This document shows, piece after piece, positions 45,468 to 54,504 of a stretch of 64,000 nucleotides of DNA. The stretch's first letter is position 1. Every line of letters begins with the position of its first letter. The translations under genes and the position numbers were made by a program. The stretch is from Lentilactobacillus sunkii DSM 19904 (lineage in GTDB: Bacteria; Bacillota; Bacilli; Lactobacillales; Lactobacillaceae). The notes under the pieces are model-generated. The model saw nothing but the letters and a program-made list of their open reading frames with translations, did not search any database and had not been told where the DNA came from. The stretch lies in NCBI RefSeq assembly GCF_001435575.1, contig NZ_AZEA01000001.1, positions 341,055-405,054 on the forward strand, read 5' to 3'.

Positions 45468-46341
45468 ATAAGCTCACCTGTCCTTCTTTCGGTACGAACT
45501 GTTTACTTAATTCCTGCTGTAAATCAATGATTGAATCAATTAATTTGTATTCATCCAGTTTCAATTGATGATCATTAATTAAACCAAACGATTTCCAAAC
45601 AATGCCTTGGTATTTCATTCCATATACTTTAGTTGCGTAATCGAATATATCATTGAACAAGTCGCTATTGCTGATAAATAAGGTGTGAACTTCGCTGTTT
45701 AATGTCATTGGATCAGCGTATTTATTAAGGCAATATTCAAAATCACCTAATACCTTTAGCTTATCTAACGTATCCTGATGATCGAAACCACTTAACTGCT
45801 CCGTAAACATTTGTGCATTTGATTTAACGTAAGCTATACGATCATACAATGCATGTTCAAACTTTTTATCAGTCATTGAAAAAATATCCATTGTAGCTAT
45901 TTTTCCATATTTAAGCAGGCTTTTTACAAACAGTTTGGTTTTATCCGTCGGGAATAATGAAATAACCTTATTCACCAATGAATTCTCAACCGACACTGAA
46001 CTTTTACAATTTATAGGCGCCAATTGTCCAAGTTCATCAGATTTATCAAAATTCTCTACCAATAACGTCTTGTGACCATAATAATCTTCAACCACATCTT
46101 TAGCAGCGTAGGTAATTGCCCATTGCTTATTCTTAAAATCTGGATTGCTATGATCGCTGAATGCCTTAATCAAGGTATTAGCATTGTTAGAATTCCAAAA
46201 ATGAATTCGTCTTAATACTTGCTCAATTAATAGACTAAAAGCATCGTCTTTTGAACAATGAATTGAATAATGAATCCGGTTAATGCCATTTTCAAAGTTT
46301 CGGCTCTTAGCAATCGCTTTTACTAAGTTTTCATTTCCCAT
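45445..46341 (-). CDS. Possible late transcription regulator (sigma-like)
   Basis: A 298-residue protein that I do not firmly recognise. It sits where ArpU/RinA-type late regulators are found, between early accessory genes and the packaging module. The middle segment TDKTKLFVKSLLKYGKIATM with DIFSMTDKKFEHALYDRI has the length and pattern of a region-4-like helix-turn-helix. The N-terminus (SIHCSKDDAFSLLIEQVLRR) is helical. No enzymatic motif is seen. The regulatory role is inference from position and pattern. Confidence 0.5.
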   Translation of the reverse strand: MGNENLVKAIAKSRNFENGINRIHYSIHCSKDDAFSLLIEQVLRRIHFWNSNNANTLIKAFSDHSNPDFKNKQWAITYAAKDVVEDYYGHKTLLVENFDKSDELGQLAPINCKSSVSVENSLVNKVISLFPTDKTKLFVKSLLKYGKIATMDIFSMTDKKFEHALYDRIAYVKSNAQMFTEQLSGFDHQDTLDKLKVLGDFEYCLNKYADPMTLNSEVHTLFISNSDLFNDIFDYATKVYGMKYQGIVWKSFGLINDHQLKLDEYKLIDSIIDLQQELSKQFVPKEGQVSLYEATYLS

Positions 46342-46399
46342 TTTTTCACCGCCTTTAAACTTGGTTTACTTACAGCTAGACATTGACGATAAGGAGAAA

Positions 46400-46591
46400 C
46401 TAATTATTAACGGATTTCTTTGCGTTTATTTCAGAAATTGTCCATCCACAGATGGTTTGATGATGCTGAACAGATTTTTCAACCATCCAGGTTTTGATTG
46501 GCAAACCGGTTTCTGCTTTCAAAACTGCTTGAATACTGCGAAATTCTTTCAGTTTATGAACTTTCCCTTGCTTTGTTATCACATACGTCAT
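46400..46591 (-). CDS. Small phage protein, NUMOD1-like pattern
   Basis: A 63-residue ORF with GAGG before the ATG at 46591. The pattern GKVHKLKEFRSIQAVLKAET with a closing CGWTI resembles the short DNA-binding repeats of homing-nuclease accessory domains. That is a weak resemblance. Region 46607-46774 before it holds only very short ORFs. Confidence 0.55.
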   Translation of the reverse strand: MTYVITKQGKVHKLKEFRSIQAVLKAETGLPIKTWMVEKSVQHHQTICGWTISEINAKKSVNN

Positions 46592-46774
46592 ATAAAATTC
46601 CTCTAATCAAATAATATTACATATACTTATTGTGCACATTTAACAGCTAATTGGCAAGCTTTCATAAAATTTCATTCCTCCAACAAAAACTAATCGACAA
46701 TTGGACGGTCACTCATTTGTATGCTTCCAATTTAATTGTGACCAACTCATCTCTGTAAAGTGTTAAATTGGCCG

Positions 46775-46849
46775 TCACTGGCACCGCGTAAATAATCTTT
46801 CCATGCCTTGCAGCACGTAATTGTGATGCTCAATCTGTTCGTGTGTCAT
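46775..46849 (-). CDS. Possible 24-residue peptide
   Basis: ATG at 46849 overlaps the upstream stop (ATGA) and follows GGAGG by 8 nt; the frame runs MTHEQIEHHNYVLQGMERLF to a TGA. It may be real or the truncated start of a lost gene. Confidence 0.35.
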   Translation of the reverse strand: MTHEQIEHHNYVLQGMERLFTRCQ

Positions 46850-47043
46850 GCTGTGCCTCCGCTCAATAGTTCTGGAATTTTTTCAAATGGGACAATAGTT
46901 TGGATAACCGTATTCGCAAATTCAAATATCGAACCATCACTAGTACGGTAGATTCTTTCCACTTTTTCTAAATTGATCAAAACTAAGCCACCATCAATAT
47001 CCGTAACTCTAATCCACTTAATTTCGCTGCTATAATTAAACAT
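46846..47043 (-). CDS. Phage hypothetical protein
   Basis: A 65-residue beta-rich protein (WIRVTDIDGGLVLINLEKVE) without a recognised family. It resembles small single-domain phage proteins that build a short antiparallel sheet. It overlaps its upstream neighbour by 8 bp. Confidence 0.65.
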   Translation of the reverse strand: MFNYSSEIKWIRVTDIDGGLVLINLEKVERIYRTSDGSIFEFANTVIQTIVPFEKIPELLSGGTA

Positions 47044-47251
47044 TGTCTGCCTCCATTTTGACTTTAACTGCGTCCTTCCAATTTTTAACGGTCTCGTCGA
47101 GGCCTTTTTTGGTTAGGTTAAACTCGCCATTTTCAGCAACCAACGTAAAATAATCTTCTTGGATGTAAACTGGGTATTCCTCGCCTACCTTAAAAACACG
47201 ACGCTCAGCTACAAAAGTATACTTCGGAACGAAATAACAATAGATCTTCAT
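47036..47251 (-). CDS. Phage hypothetical protein
   Basis: A 71-residue ORF (MKIYCYFVPKYTFVAERRVF) overlapping the YopX-like gene by 4 bp (ATGA). It has a mixed strand-helix pattern and a charged C-terminus. Family not recognised. Confidence 0.65.
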   Translation of the reverse strand: MKIYCYFVPKYTFVAERRVFKVGEEYPVYIQEDYFTLVAENGEFNLTKKGLDETVKNWKDAVKVKMEADNV

Positions 47252-47646
47252 TTGTCTACCTCCACCAATTCCGGATTTTCGTGTATATTTCCGATGACTT
47301 CGATGGTCTCAAATTCACCATTAAAGATTGACGATAGTGCATTTGCATCATACTCCCTGGCATGATTTTTAAGGTCAAATGCTGGATAGTCATCCTTATC
47401 ACCCCAAATGACAGCGTCTACGTAATCTACGTCTTCATAAGCATCAGACACACAAACGATGTCGCCCTCGTAAATATCTACATCATTTTCATCTTTCAGT
47501 CCAGTGGACTGCTCAACAATATACTCATCTGGTGACATCTCAGCAAGTGCTAAAATATGGCTTGCTCTTCCATGTACCATTTCTTGCATTGGCCCTTTAG
47601 GCCCAAACGGCATATGCCAAGCTCTGAACTTAATTTCTCTGCTCAT
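47248..47646 (-). CDS. YopX-family phage protein
   Basis: A 132-residue YopX-type protein. The N-terminus MSREIKFRAWH with MQEMV, the central QSTGLKDENDVDIYEGDIVC and the late IEVIGNIHENPELVE are the family hallmarks. Function unknown although it is widespread in Firmicute phages. The ATG at 47646 lies 8 nt after GGAGGAG; the ORF extends three codons further. Confidence 0.88.
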   Translation of the reverse strand: MSREIKFRAWHMPFGPKGPMQEMVHGRASHILALAEMSPDEYIVEQSTGLKDENDVDIYEGDIVCVSDAYEDVDYVDAVIWGDKDDYPAFDLKNHAREYDANALSSIFNGEFETIEVIGNIHENPELVEVDK

Positions 47647-47651
47647 TACCG

Positions 47652-48065
47652 TCACTCCTCCACACTTTGAATGCTTGAATTATTTAATAAATCCTTCAGA
47701 AATTCAGCTTCATCCCGTGTAAATTGTTGTGTGATTTTGCCTCGACAAACGCGCGGGTTACGAACTCCACAGATGAAATACCCACCACGATCATCTACTC
47801 GTCGAGATACGTATTGTTGCCCATCACTACCAACCATGCCATTCATTTTCAAGCGATACATAGGTACAGACAATTTCACCGTTTCATGATTTAAAATCGC
47901 ATCTATAACACTGGCTAAATCATCACGGTTAGAAATAGTTTCATCATCGGCATATTTATCAATGAATTTGGCGAATTTAGCTATTCGCTTCCAATCAGAA
48001 ATACTTTCTGCCATTGCATTTTGGTACATTTTAAACAGTTCCTTATCAAGTATCTTTACTGTCAT
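47652..48065 (-). CDS. Phage hypothetical protein
   Basis: A 137-residue protein without a certain family. The N-terminal half is helical (ESISDWKRIAKFAKFIDKYA); the C-terminal half has beta segments with QQYVSRRVDDRGGYFICGVR and ends in a helix FTRDEAEFLKDLL. GGAGG precedes the ATG at 48065. Confidence 0.65.
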   Translation of the reverse strand: MTVKILDKELFKMYQNAMAESISDWKRIAKFAKFIDKYADDETISNRDDLASVIDAILNHETVKLSVPMYRLKMNGMVGSDGQQYVSRRVDDRGGYFICGVRNPRVCRGKITQQFTRDEAEFLKDLLNNSSIQSVEE

Positions 48066-48066
48066 T

Positions 48067-48381
48067 TTATTTACCTCCAATAATCTTTAATGCGTCATCT
48101 ACAGAACGGCAAACACCATATAACACTGGATATTGCTTAATAAATTTTGCAAACCGCTTCTGATCGTCACGTAACTTGCCTCGTTCGTTTTTAACTTCAA
48201 TCAAAATCATTTTTCCACTATGATGTTCAAAACCGGTAATGTCCGGCCAACCTCTCGGAAATAACATAATTCGTCTGCCATCATCAGTTTTAATCTTTCC
48301 AGCATTACTGCGACAAACAGTACAATCATGTCGCGATAATGCTAAAAGAATTTCTGTTTGAATTTCATGTTCTGATTTAAT
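48067..48381 (-). CDS. VRR-NUC nuclease with an apparent AUU start
   Basis: A 104-residue VRR-NUC (PD-(D/E)XK) nuclease with SEHEIQTEILLALSRHDCTV, CRSNAGKIKTDDGRR, FPRGWPDITGF and the catalytic MILIEVKNERGKLRDDQKRF. The first in-frame ATG (48267) would remove the conserved first helix. The frame is open upstream to a TGA without ATG, GTG or TTG. GGAGG (48391-48395) is 9 nt before an ATT at 48381, the likely start. Phage VRR-NUCs are thought to process DNA junctions. Confidence 0.75.
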   Translation of the reverse strand: MKSEHEIQTEILLALSRHDCTVCRSNAGKIKTDDGRRIMLFPRGWPDITGFEHHSGKMILIEVKNERGKLRDDQKRFAKFIKQYPVLYGVCRSVDDALKIIGGK

Positions 48382-48410
48382 CTTTATACGCCTCCAAATA
48401 ATTATGACGG

Positions 48411-48665
48411 ATGGGAGGATAAATGGGAGGATGATTCAGTCGCTGTATCCATTGCGGCTGTATGAACAAAGCCTGTTTTTGGGTGTATGGGAGGATCTTT
48501 TCACCAAACCTTTATATATATCTTTTTTTACTCTTTTATCTTATATACTTTTATTAATTTATCCTCCCATAGTATAAAAAGAGTATATAAATGTAGTTGT
48601 ATCAAGGGTTTGAGCTTGAAAATGATCCTCCCATTATCCTCCCAAAAGAGCTTTTATCCTCCCAT
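48411..48665. repeat. Iteron array, candidate phage replication origin
   Basis: Three copies of ATGGGAGGAT (48411-48420, 48423-48432, 48487-48496) face four inverted copies ATCCTCCCAT (48561-48570, 48625-48634, 48636-48645 with one mismatch, 48656-48665). Between the two groups is a strongly AT-rich stretch (48497-48560). The array is just beyond the primase-helicase stop. Inverted iterons around an AT-rich core is an origin-like layout. Confidence 0.7.
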
Positions 48666-48667
48666 TT

Positions 48668-50968
48668 TTATTTAATCCAGCCCAGTCTTGGATCGCCTTT
48701 AATTTTCAATCCAATATAAAATATGGATCCACTTTTCTTGGTTTCAAATTTCTGTTTCATTTCACGACTAAACTTCTGTTTACTCATAGAATATTCAGAA
48801 TTGTCTTTTGCCCAGGATTGATATTTTTTAAAAAGTTCTCCTGCAGGTGATCGGTAATTATCACCCACTTCACAGCAATCATCCACGAATAGACTAATAA
48901 CATCCATTTCATCACGATATTGCCGACTGGCACGAGTAACGCTTATTGGTGGATTCAAGCCTTCACGTTGCCATAATAAAGAACCTTCAACGATCCAATT
49001 AAGGATTCCCACGGATTCACGTTTCAATTTATCTTTTAAGTTTTTATCAACCTGTTCATCAGGAATTTTTACTGAAAATGGAATTAACATCAATCGTCGC
49101 CAAATTCCGTCATCAGTACCACGAATGATTGGTTTATGGTTAGTGGCTAACCACAGCTTAAACTGTGGTTTAAACTCAAATTCCTTACCATATAAGTACC
49201 GTGCGGTTACTTTATCGCCACCGGTTAATTGTTTAACTAATCCCTCGTCCAATCTCACACCCTCATTAGGTTCGCTTGAGGTAACTAATCGGGCACTTTC
49301 CAACCGGGCAATATCTGAGTTGGCTCCCGATTTGTTTTGTCGTACCATAATTGAATCGGCCTGCATTGATTTGGCATAAGTTCCCAGAATATCAGAAATC
49401 GTATCGATGAAAATTGATTTACCATTACGACCATTGCCATACAGAATGAACATCACTTGTTCCTTAATACTTCCTGTGGCAGAGTATCCAACCGCTTTTT
49501 GAATGTAATGGATTAATTCCTGATCACCCGCAAAAATTTGATTTAGAAACTCATCCCATTCTGGACAATCAATTTTGTCGGTGTATTCCACACTTGTCTG
49601 ATGACTGAACATTTTCTTAATATCGTGGTCTTTTAAGATACCCGAAGTTAAATCAATATAACCATTAACCGTGTTCAATAAAGTTTTGTCTTGATCAAAC
49701 TGCCCATGCAATACTGGAACCCGATGTTGCACTTCACTTATCATGGCTTGCTTGGCAGCATGACTACGCGACTTCTTCAAAAACTTTTCCCAAGCTACTT
49801 TGGCCTTTTCAGGATCTACGCCGGCAGCAACATGCAACTTCTCATTCTTCATATTATCCACAGTCATATCAACAAGTTGAGCTGCTTTTCCCTGATCGTC
49901 CATTTCCCAATAACTGTCATTATAGAAATACCAGGACTTATCAACATAGGAATATTTAACTAAATTTCCAAAAACATCAATAAATCGATCAGCATTCCCA
50001 GTGTCATCCCAACTTCTAGGTGGTAATTTCTTTTTAGGCTTAGATTGTAGGAATTTAAGATTATATTTGTGCAAGGGATGTTGCTGTGGATTAAAGGTTT
50101 CCCGAGTTTCATTAATGGATTTGTTAAGAAGTGAAACTCCATAAGTGGTTTTACCATGTTTTTCATCATATTTCGGTCGCATAAGGCTAGACTTTCGAAA
50201 TATTTCATCCATTTTATTGAAATCACGGCCCGTCCAAAAAGCTAAATCATTCGAAAAGGCTAGATCAGCTTCTGAATGGGAAGTATAGAAGCCCTCCCAA
50301 CCACCGTGCATAAACATCTTGAAACGTTTACCAGTCCGCGAAAGTTCCGCGCGTTTAATAATTTCATCAACACTTAAATCATTAGGTCGAATCGGTGCTT
50401 GATTGGGAAGCTTTATCACATTGCTTTCACCAAAGTAGTGTTTATAAATAAGTTTCATCACTTCGGAATTAGGTGTATTTATCCGATCACTGTATGGACC
50501 GACTGTTCGACCTGTCAAGGCAAAGAAACGACCAGATTCATACATCTCAACGTTGCCTTTGCGCCGACGATCACCAGGAATTTTGCCTTTAAAAATAGCA
50601 TGAATCCCGGTACCGGATAAACTAATCTCCACATAGGATTTAGTCATCGTCAACACATCTTGAACTTCATTTTGTTGATAATCCTGTGCGGCGTATCTTT
50701 CCAGCTCGTCTCCAATATGATCAATATCCAACCCAACATAACCATTAGCAAAGTAAAACGCGAGACCGTCCATTTTATACGTTTGGAGTGCTTCTAATGC
50801 TGTTTGATAATCAGTCCAGGTACTTGGGTCATTCGTGCGTCCAGCTCCACCATCGAGCGCATTGTGGGGTATTTTGGTGTACTTATTTCGCTCAGGTTGC
50901 CAGATTTTTTGAAACAGGCCCCATTGTTTTAAGGCCCGTAATTCATTTGGAATGTTTTCATATGCCAC
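48668..50968 (-). CDS. Phage primase-helicase (D5/P4 type)
   Basis: A 766-residue replication protein. The N-terminal primase-polymerase-like domain contains GLAFYFANGYVGLDIDHIGD and SYVEISLSGTGIHAIFKG. A D5-N region follows, and the SF3-type helicase at about 500-700 has Walker A ILYGNGRNGKSIFIDTI near 510 and FKLWLATNHKPIIRGTDDGI. It primes and unwinds DNA at the phage origin. The iteron array lies directly after its stop. Confidence 0.93.
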   Translation of the reverse strand: MAYENIPNELRALKQWGLFQKIWQPERNKYTKIPHNALDGGAGRTNDPSTWTDYQTALEALQTYKMDGLAFYFANGYVGLDIDHIGDELERYAAQDYQQNEVQDVLTMTKSYVEISLSGTGIHAIFKGKIPGDRRRKGNVEMYESGRFFALTGRTVGPYSDRINTPNSEVMKLIYKHYFGESNVIKLPNQAPIRPNDLSVDEIIKRAELSRTGKRFKMFMHGGWEGFYTSHSEADLAFSNDLAFWTGRDFNKMDEIFRKSSLMRPKYDEKHGKTTYGVSLLNKSINETRETFNPQQHPLHKYNLKFLQSKPKKKLPPRSWDDTGNADRFIDVFGNLVKYSYVDKSWYFYNDSYWEMDDQGKAAQLVDMTVDNMKNEKLHVAAGVDPEKAKVAWEKFLKKSRSHAAKQAMISEVQHRVPVLHGQFDQDKTLLNTVNGYIDLTSGILKDHDIKKMFSHQTSVEYTDKIDCPEWDEFLNQIFAGDQELIHYIQKAVGYSATGSIKEQVMFILYGNGRNGKSIFIDTISDILGTYAKSMQADSIMVRQNKSGANSDIARLESARLVTSSEPNEGVRLDEGLVKQLTGGDKVTARYLYGKEFEFKPQFKLWLATNHKPIIRGTDDGIWRRLMLIPFSVKIPDEQVDKNLKDKLKRESVGILNWIVEGSLLWQREGLNPPISVTRASRQYRDEMDVISLFVDDCCEVGDNYRSPAGELFKKYQSWAKDNSEYSMSKQKFSREMKQKFETKKSGSIFYIGLKIKGDPRLGWIK

Positions 50969-50979
50969 TGTTTACCCTC

Positions 50980-51573
50980 CTAGAATGGTAAATCATCGAC
51001 TGAGATATCAATTGAATCTCCAGAATTGGCAAATGGATCATCGGCCGGTGCTGATGCTGGTTGATTACCAGCAAATGGGTTTTTACCGTCCTTTTGGTCT
51101 TTCCATACATGCTGCACTTGTGGATAATCACTCTTGCTAAAATTCCAAGGGGCAATTTGATTGATTTCTTTCTTTTCACCGTTGTAATTATCAACAGTTT
51201 TTTTGACGTACACTTTTGCTGGTTTATTAGCGAGTTCTTGAGTTAAGTCCTGAATAGACTTAATATCGTGGCCTTCAGGAATTTGAACAGCCTCAAAAAT
51301 GTTCTGAAAATTATCCCAATCGTACTGATGAGTATCTCTTCTTTTCCAATTGTCCATAAAAACATGGCGATTATGATACTTGGCATTGGTATTTTTTAGT
51401 TCATCAACCCCGTCAAGATCATTTCGAACGACTAAATCCAATTGTAGTGATTCTGCCCCGTTTTCAGTTGCTCTTTCCTGAGCTGACTTAATGATCATTT
51501 CGTAATTACCCTTTGGTAATGCTGAGAAGTCTAGATGTTTGTTGTTTGAATAGTCTGTTTTAATAAATGCCAT
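50980..51573 (-). CDS. DUF669 protein, probable ssDNA-binding
   Basis: A 197-residue DUF669 protein (LDFSALPKGNYEMIIKSAQE, HNRHVFMDNWKRRD, NKPAKVYVKKTVDNYNGEKK) with an acidic C-terminal tail ending DDLPF. The acidic, aromatic tip is what single-stranded DNA-binding proteins use to recruit partners. It is placed between helicase and primase genes. Confidence 0.82.
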   Translation of the reverse strand: MAFIKTDYSNNKHLDFSALPKGNYEMIIKSAQERATENGAESLQLDLVVRNDLDGVDELKNTNAKYHNRHVFMDNWKRRDTHQYDWDNFQNIFEAVQIPEGHDIKSIQDLTQELANKPAKVYVKKTVDNYNGEKKEINQIAPWNFSKSDYPQVQHVWKDQKDGKNPFAGNQPASAPADDPFANSGDSIDISVDDLPF

Positions 51574-51589
51574 TTTTAAAATTCCTCCA

Positions 51590-52945
51590 TTAGTTAACCA
51601 TTTTTAGTCGTTTAGCTTGTACATAGGCCCAACCAGCTTTATATCCACGGGCTTTAGCGATTTCTAGTAACTCTTTGTAACTTTGTGCATCTTCCGGCTT
51701 TTTTCTTGCCGTCTGGATTTTTGAATAATCAGTAGTCAGTTTAAATTCCCCAACTTTTTCAATACTGGCCGTTTCGTCAATTTCCATTCCGTCAGCGTCA
51801 TATTTAATCTCATTACCACACTGTGGGCAAACACGGCATTGTGTCGGTACCACGGCAAAACAATTTGGACAAGTTTTGACCGGAATTGATTTTGTGCTAT
51901 TTTGCCGTTTTTTCTTAGGTCGTCCTTCAAGACTCCATTGTCGTGGAGTGTCAGGCAAACCAAAGCGGGTGTAATTAGCCACATGATCAATAATTGTTGC
52001 CACTTTATTGGGCTTATATCGCATACAACGCATGGATTGCTGAATGTCCAATACTAATGATTCGGTTGGCCGTAGCATAATGACTACGGAGCAATCCGGA
52101 ACATCAAAGCCCTCAGAGATTAAATCTACATTACATAGAACCTTAATGCTGCCACTTTTAAAGTCACGCATAATCTGATCACGTTTGGTTTTCGGTGTCT
52201 TAGCATCCGCATGAACGGCTTTAATTCCAGCGGCACAAAACGCAGCTGCAGTTGCTTGACTGTGTTCAATGTCATGGGCGTATACAATTGCCTGTTGACC
52301 AGGAACCTTTTCACGATATGTTTTGACCACATCCCCAAAAATTGTTTTCCCAATGGCATCATCGATCGAGTTATTGGTGTAATCACCAGTGCTTGATTTC
52401 TTTAGTTTACTGTCATCCACTAACTTAATAGAATAGTATTTGTATGGGGCAAGGTGATGATGTTGTATTAGCCAAGTAACATTTTGTCCTTCAACCATGG
52501 CCGAATAAATATCATCAAACCCCTTACCATTCATTCGCCATGGACTACCAGTGAATCCCAGTCTTGGTATATCCTTGTAATAGTCAAATATTTTCAAATA
52601 AGACTTTGCCCGACTATGCTGTGATTCATCACAAATGATTAAGTTCGGCTTAGGTAGTTTCCCCAGTCGGTTAACAATCTTGCCCACAGTCATAATTGTG
52701 CAGTGCATCAAATCAACGTCTTGTTTCTGAAAAGATTGGGTTATTTGGTTCACGAGTTCCTGTCTGTGGACGAAAAACATTACCTGCCCACCCTTAGCAA
52801 CCGTTAACCTGGCAATTTCAGCAATAATAACCGACTTACCACTTCCTGGTGGTGAAACGATCAAAACACCTTGATTACCTTCAGCAAGTTTTTGACGAGC
52901 TTCATCTACCAATCGTTGTTGATAATCAAATAATTTAAATGGCAA
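51590..52945 (-). CDS. DEAD/DEAH-box SF2 helicase
   Basis: A 451-residue helicase. Motif I is SPPGSGKSVI at 31-40, motif II CDESQHSR, motif III region LGFTGSPWR, and the helicase-C domain has VLCNVDLISEGFDVPDCSVV and the QSMRCMR arginine motif. The C-terminus has a cysteine-rich zinc finger (CPNCFAVVPTQCRVCPQCG). The type is common in lactobacillus phage replication modules beside an AAA protein and DUF669. Confidence 0.92.
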   Translation of the reverse strand: MPFKLFDYQQRLVDEARQKLAEGNQGVLIVSPPGSGKSVIIAEIARLTVAKGGQVMFFVHRQELVNQITQSFQKQDVDLMHCTIMTVGKIVNRLGKLPKPNLIICDESQHSRAKSYLKIFDYYKDIPRLGFTGSPWRMNGKGFDDIYSAMVEGQNVTWLIQHHHLAPYKYYSIKLVDDSKLKKSSTGDYTNNSIDDAIGKTIFGDVVKTYREKVPGQQAIVYAHDIEHSQATAAAFCAAGIKAVHADAKTPKTKRDQIMRDFKSGSIKVLCNVDLISEGFDVPDCSVVIMLRPTESLVLDIQQSMRCMRYKPNKVATIIDHVANYTRFGLPDTPRQWSLEGRPKKKRQNSTKSIPVKTCPNCFAVVPTQCRVCPQCGNEIKYDADGMEIDETASIEKVGEFKLTTDYSKIQTARKKPEDAQSYKELLEIAKARGYKAGWAYVQAKRLKMVN

Positions 52946-52947
52946 TA

Positions 52948-53625
52948 CTATTCACCGCCAAACCTAAATAAGTCCTTAGCAGCACACATGGTTCGATTGT
53001 CCAAACGATTTTTGGCATAAATCGAGTCATTTCCTTGCAGCATAACGCCACGACCGTTAGTCTTCGGATTAATAATCAACCGACCAACCACATCACATAA
53101 TCCCAGCATTCCATCCATCACACTTTGACGAATTTCGGGTGCATATTGATTAAATTGCTGACCATTTTCAGTGGTAATCTGGCGTTGCGTCTCCCAAGCT
53201 GTAGTTAATACATTAACTGGCAACGCGTAGATAGCAGTCATTACTCTCGAAAAATAATTAGTCCATTGTGAATAATCCTGCAATTCATTTGAGATGCCGT
53301 TATGACTACCCTTCCCCTTTTCCACAAACCAATCTTTTTCAAAGCTTGACACATTATCAATAACTAAATTGTCGTAACCAACAATCAATTCTGATGCCTG
53401 TTCAAGATACTGCTTCATGTCTTCTTCGGGGTGAGTTCGATCCATTTCATCGACTGTAACGTTGCTAATGCCAGCTAATACTTTAGCGGAGTTATCCAAA
53501 TCAAAAATTCTAGTTTTACCAGGTAAATATTTAACACAAGTTGTTTTCCCAGTTCCGGGTTTAGCATATAGAATGACTCGCCAGTTCCGGGTTCGCTGTA
53601 AATCTTTAGCTTCAATCGTCTTCAT
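52948..53625 (-). CDS. AAA-family phage nucleotide-binding protein (Sak4-like)
   Basis: A 225-residue ATPase with Walker A YAKPGTGKTT at 20-29, Walker B NLVIDNVSSFEKDW near 88-101, and a late arginine-containing C-terminal part. It resembles the AAA_24 / Sak4 group, RecA-like single-strand annealing or recombination proteins. It is encoded between DUF1351 and the helicase. Confidence 0.87.
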   Translation of the reverse strand: MKTIEAKDLQRTRNWRVILYAKPGTGKTTCVKYLPGKTRIFDLDNSAKVLAGISNVTVDEMDRTHPEEDMKQYLEQASELIVGYDNLVIDNVSSFEKDWFVEKGKGSHNGISNELQDYSQWTNYFSRVMTAIYALPVNVLTTAWETQRQITTENGQQFNQYAPEIRQSVMDGMLGLCDVVGRLIINPKTNGRGVMLQGNDSIYAKNRLDNRTMCAAKDLFRFGGE

Positions 53626-53627
53626 GA

Positions 53628-54485
53628 TTAAGCACCCACTCTTTGATAACGAATTTGGTTACTATCCATGAAAGCCCTCAACAGTTTCATTTGTGGAATT
53701 GTTGCCGTTATTTTTAAAGACACTGAATGGGAAACAACTTCGCCAGTATTGGTATCAATCGTTTTACCTTTCTGCTGAACTTGATGTGTTTGTGCTTCTG
53801 CTGCTTGTGCTTCCAGAGTCTGCTGTTTTTGTTTATTTAGTTTGACCTGATTATCAATTGCTTGAAGCAAATAATTAACATCTTGGCCTTGCTTCAACTG
53901 GTCGATCCAACCAGCTGGATCAATGTGATAAGCTTGAGCATATTTGGTAATAGTACTGATACCGGTTTTTAAATCATCGTGTTGCTTTTTAATGTAACCC
54001 ATCACATCAGCAATTCCTTCGGTTACTTTCTTCTTGGTGGTGGTTTTATTTAACCAAGTAGGATCAATTTCAACCTCGCCTGGTTCCACATGGTAATTAG
54101 GTGCCATTTCAGCAATCAAAGCATTAACATGCTTCAAACGAAGCTGACGCTGCTGCTCTTCCAATTCTTTTAGCCCAGCGTCAATTGGGTTAATCGAACT
54201 ATCCAGGGTCATTTCCAAGTCTTTAATTTGAGCTGCAAACCGTTGATATGGTTCAGCATATTTTTTTCTAATTTCCTTACGTTTATCATCAAGAGCTTGC
54301 TTCAATTTCCGAAGCTCTGCCCGGCTAGACTTTGATTCTTTTTCTGTGGAAGCTGTTACTGCCATTCCTTGATATTTATTGGCATATGCTTCTACAGCTG
54401 TTTTTAATTGATCAAAATTATTAATTGTAATCACAGGTAGCTGATAGTCAATCGTGTATTCTGGTAGGGATAATTCATTTGCCAT
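53628..54485 (-). CDS. DUF1351 phage protein
   Basis: A 285-residue DUF1351 protein, mostly long helices (SRAELRKLKQALDDKRKEIR, KDLEMTLDSSINPIDAGLKE) with a short beta start (YTIDYQLPVITINNF). It is usually encoded next to recombination ATPases and may be their partner. It ends 2 bp before the AAA gene. Confidence 0.85.
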   Translation of the reverse strand: MANELSLPEYTIDYQLPVITINNFDQLKTAVEAYANKYQGMAVTASTEKESKSSRAELRKLKQALDDKRKEIRKKYAEPYQRFAAQIKDLEMTLDSSINPIDAGLKELEEQQRQLRLKHVNALIAEMAPNYHVEPGEVEIDPTWLNKTTTKKKVTEGIADVMGYIKKQHDDLKTGISTITKYAQAYHIDPAGWIDQLKQGQDVNYLLQAIDNQVKLNKQKQQTLEAQAAEAQTHQVQQKGKTIDTNTGEVVSHSVSLKITATIPQMKLLRAFMDSNQIRYQRVGA

Positions 54486-54504
54486 TTATATTTACCTCCA
54501 TCTT

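Noticed and set aside
46619..46740. Tiny ORFs of 8-12 codons with ribosome-site-like sequence
   Set aside because: Too short to support; no coupling or family evidence.
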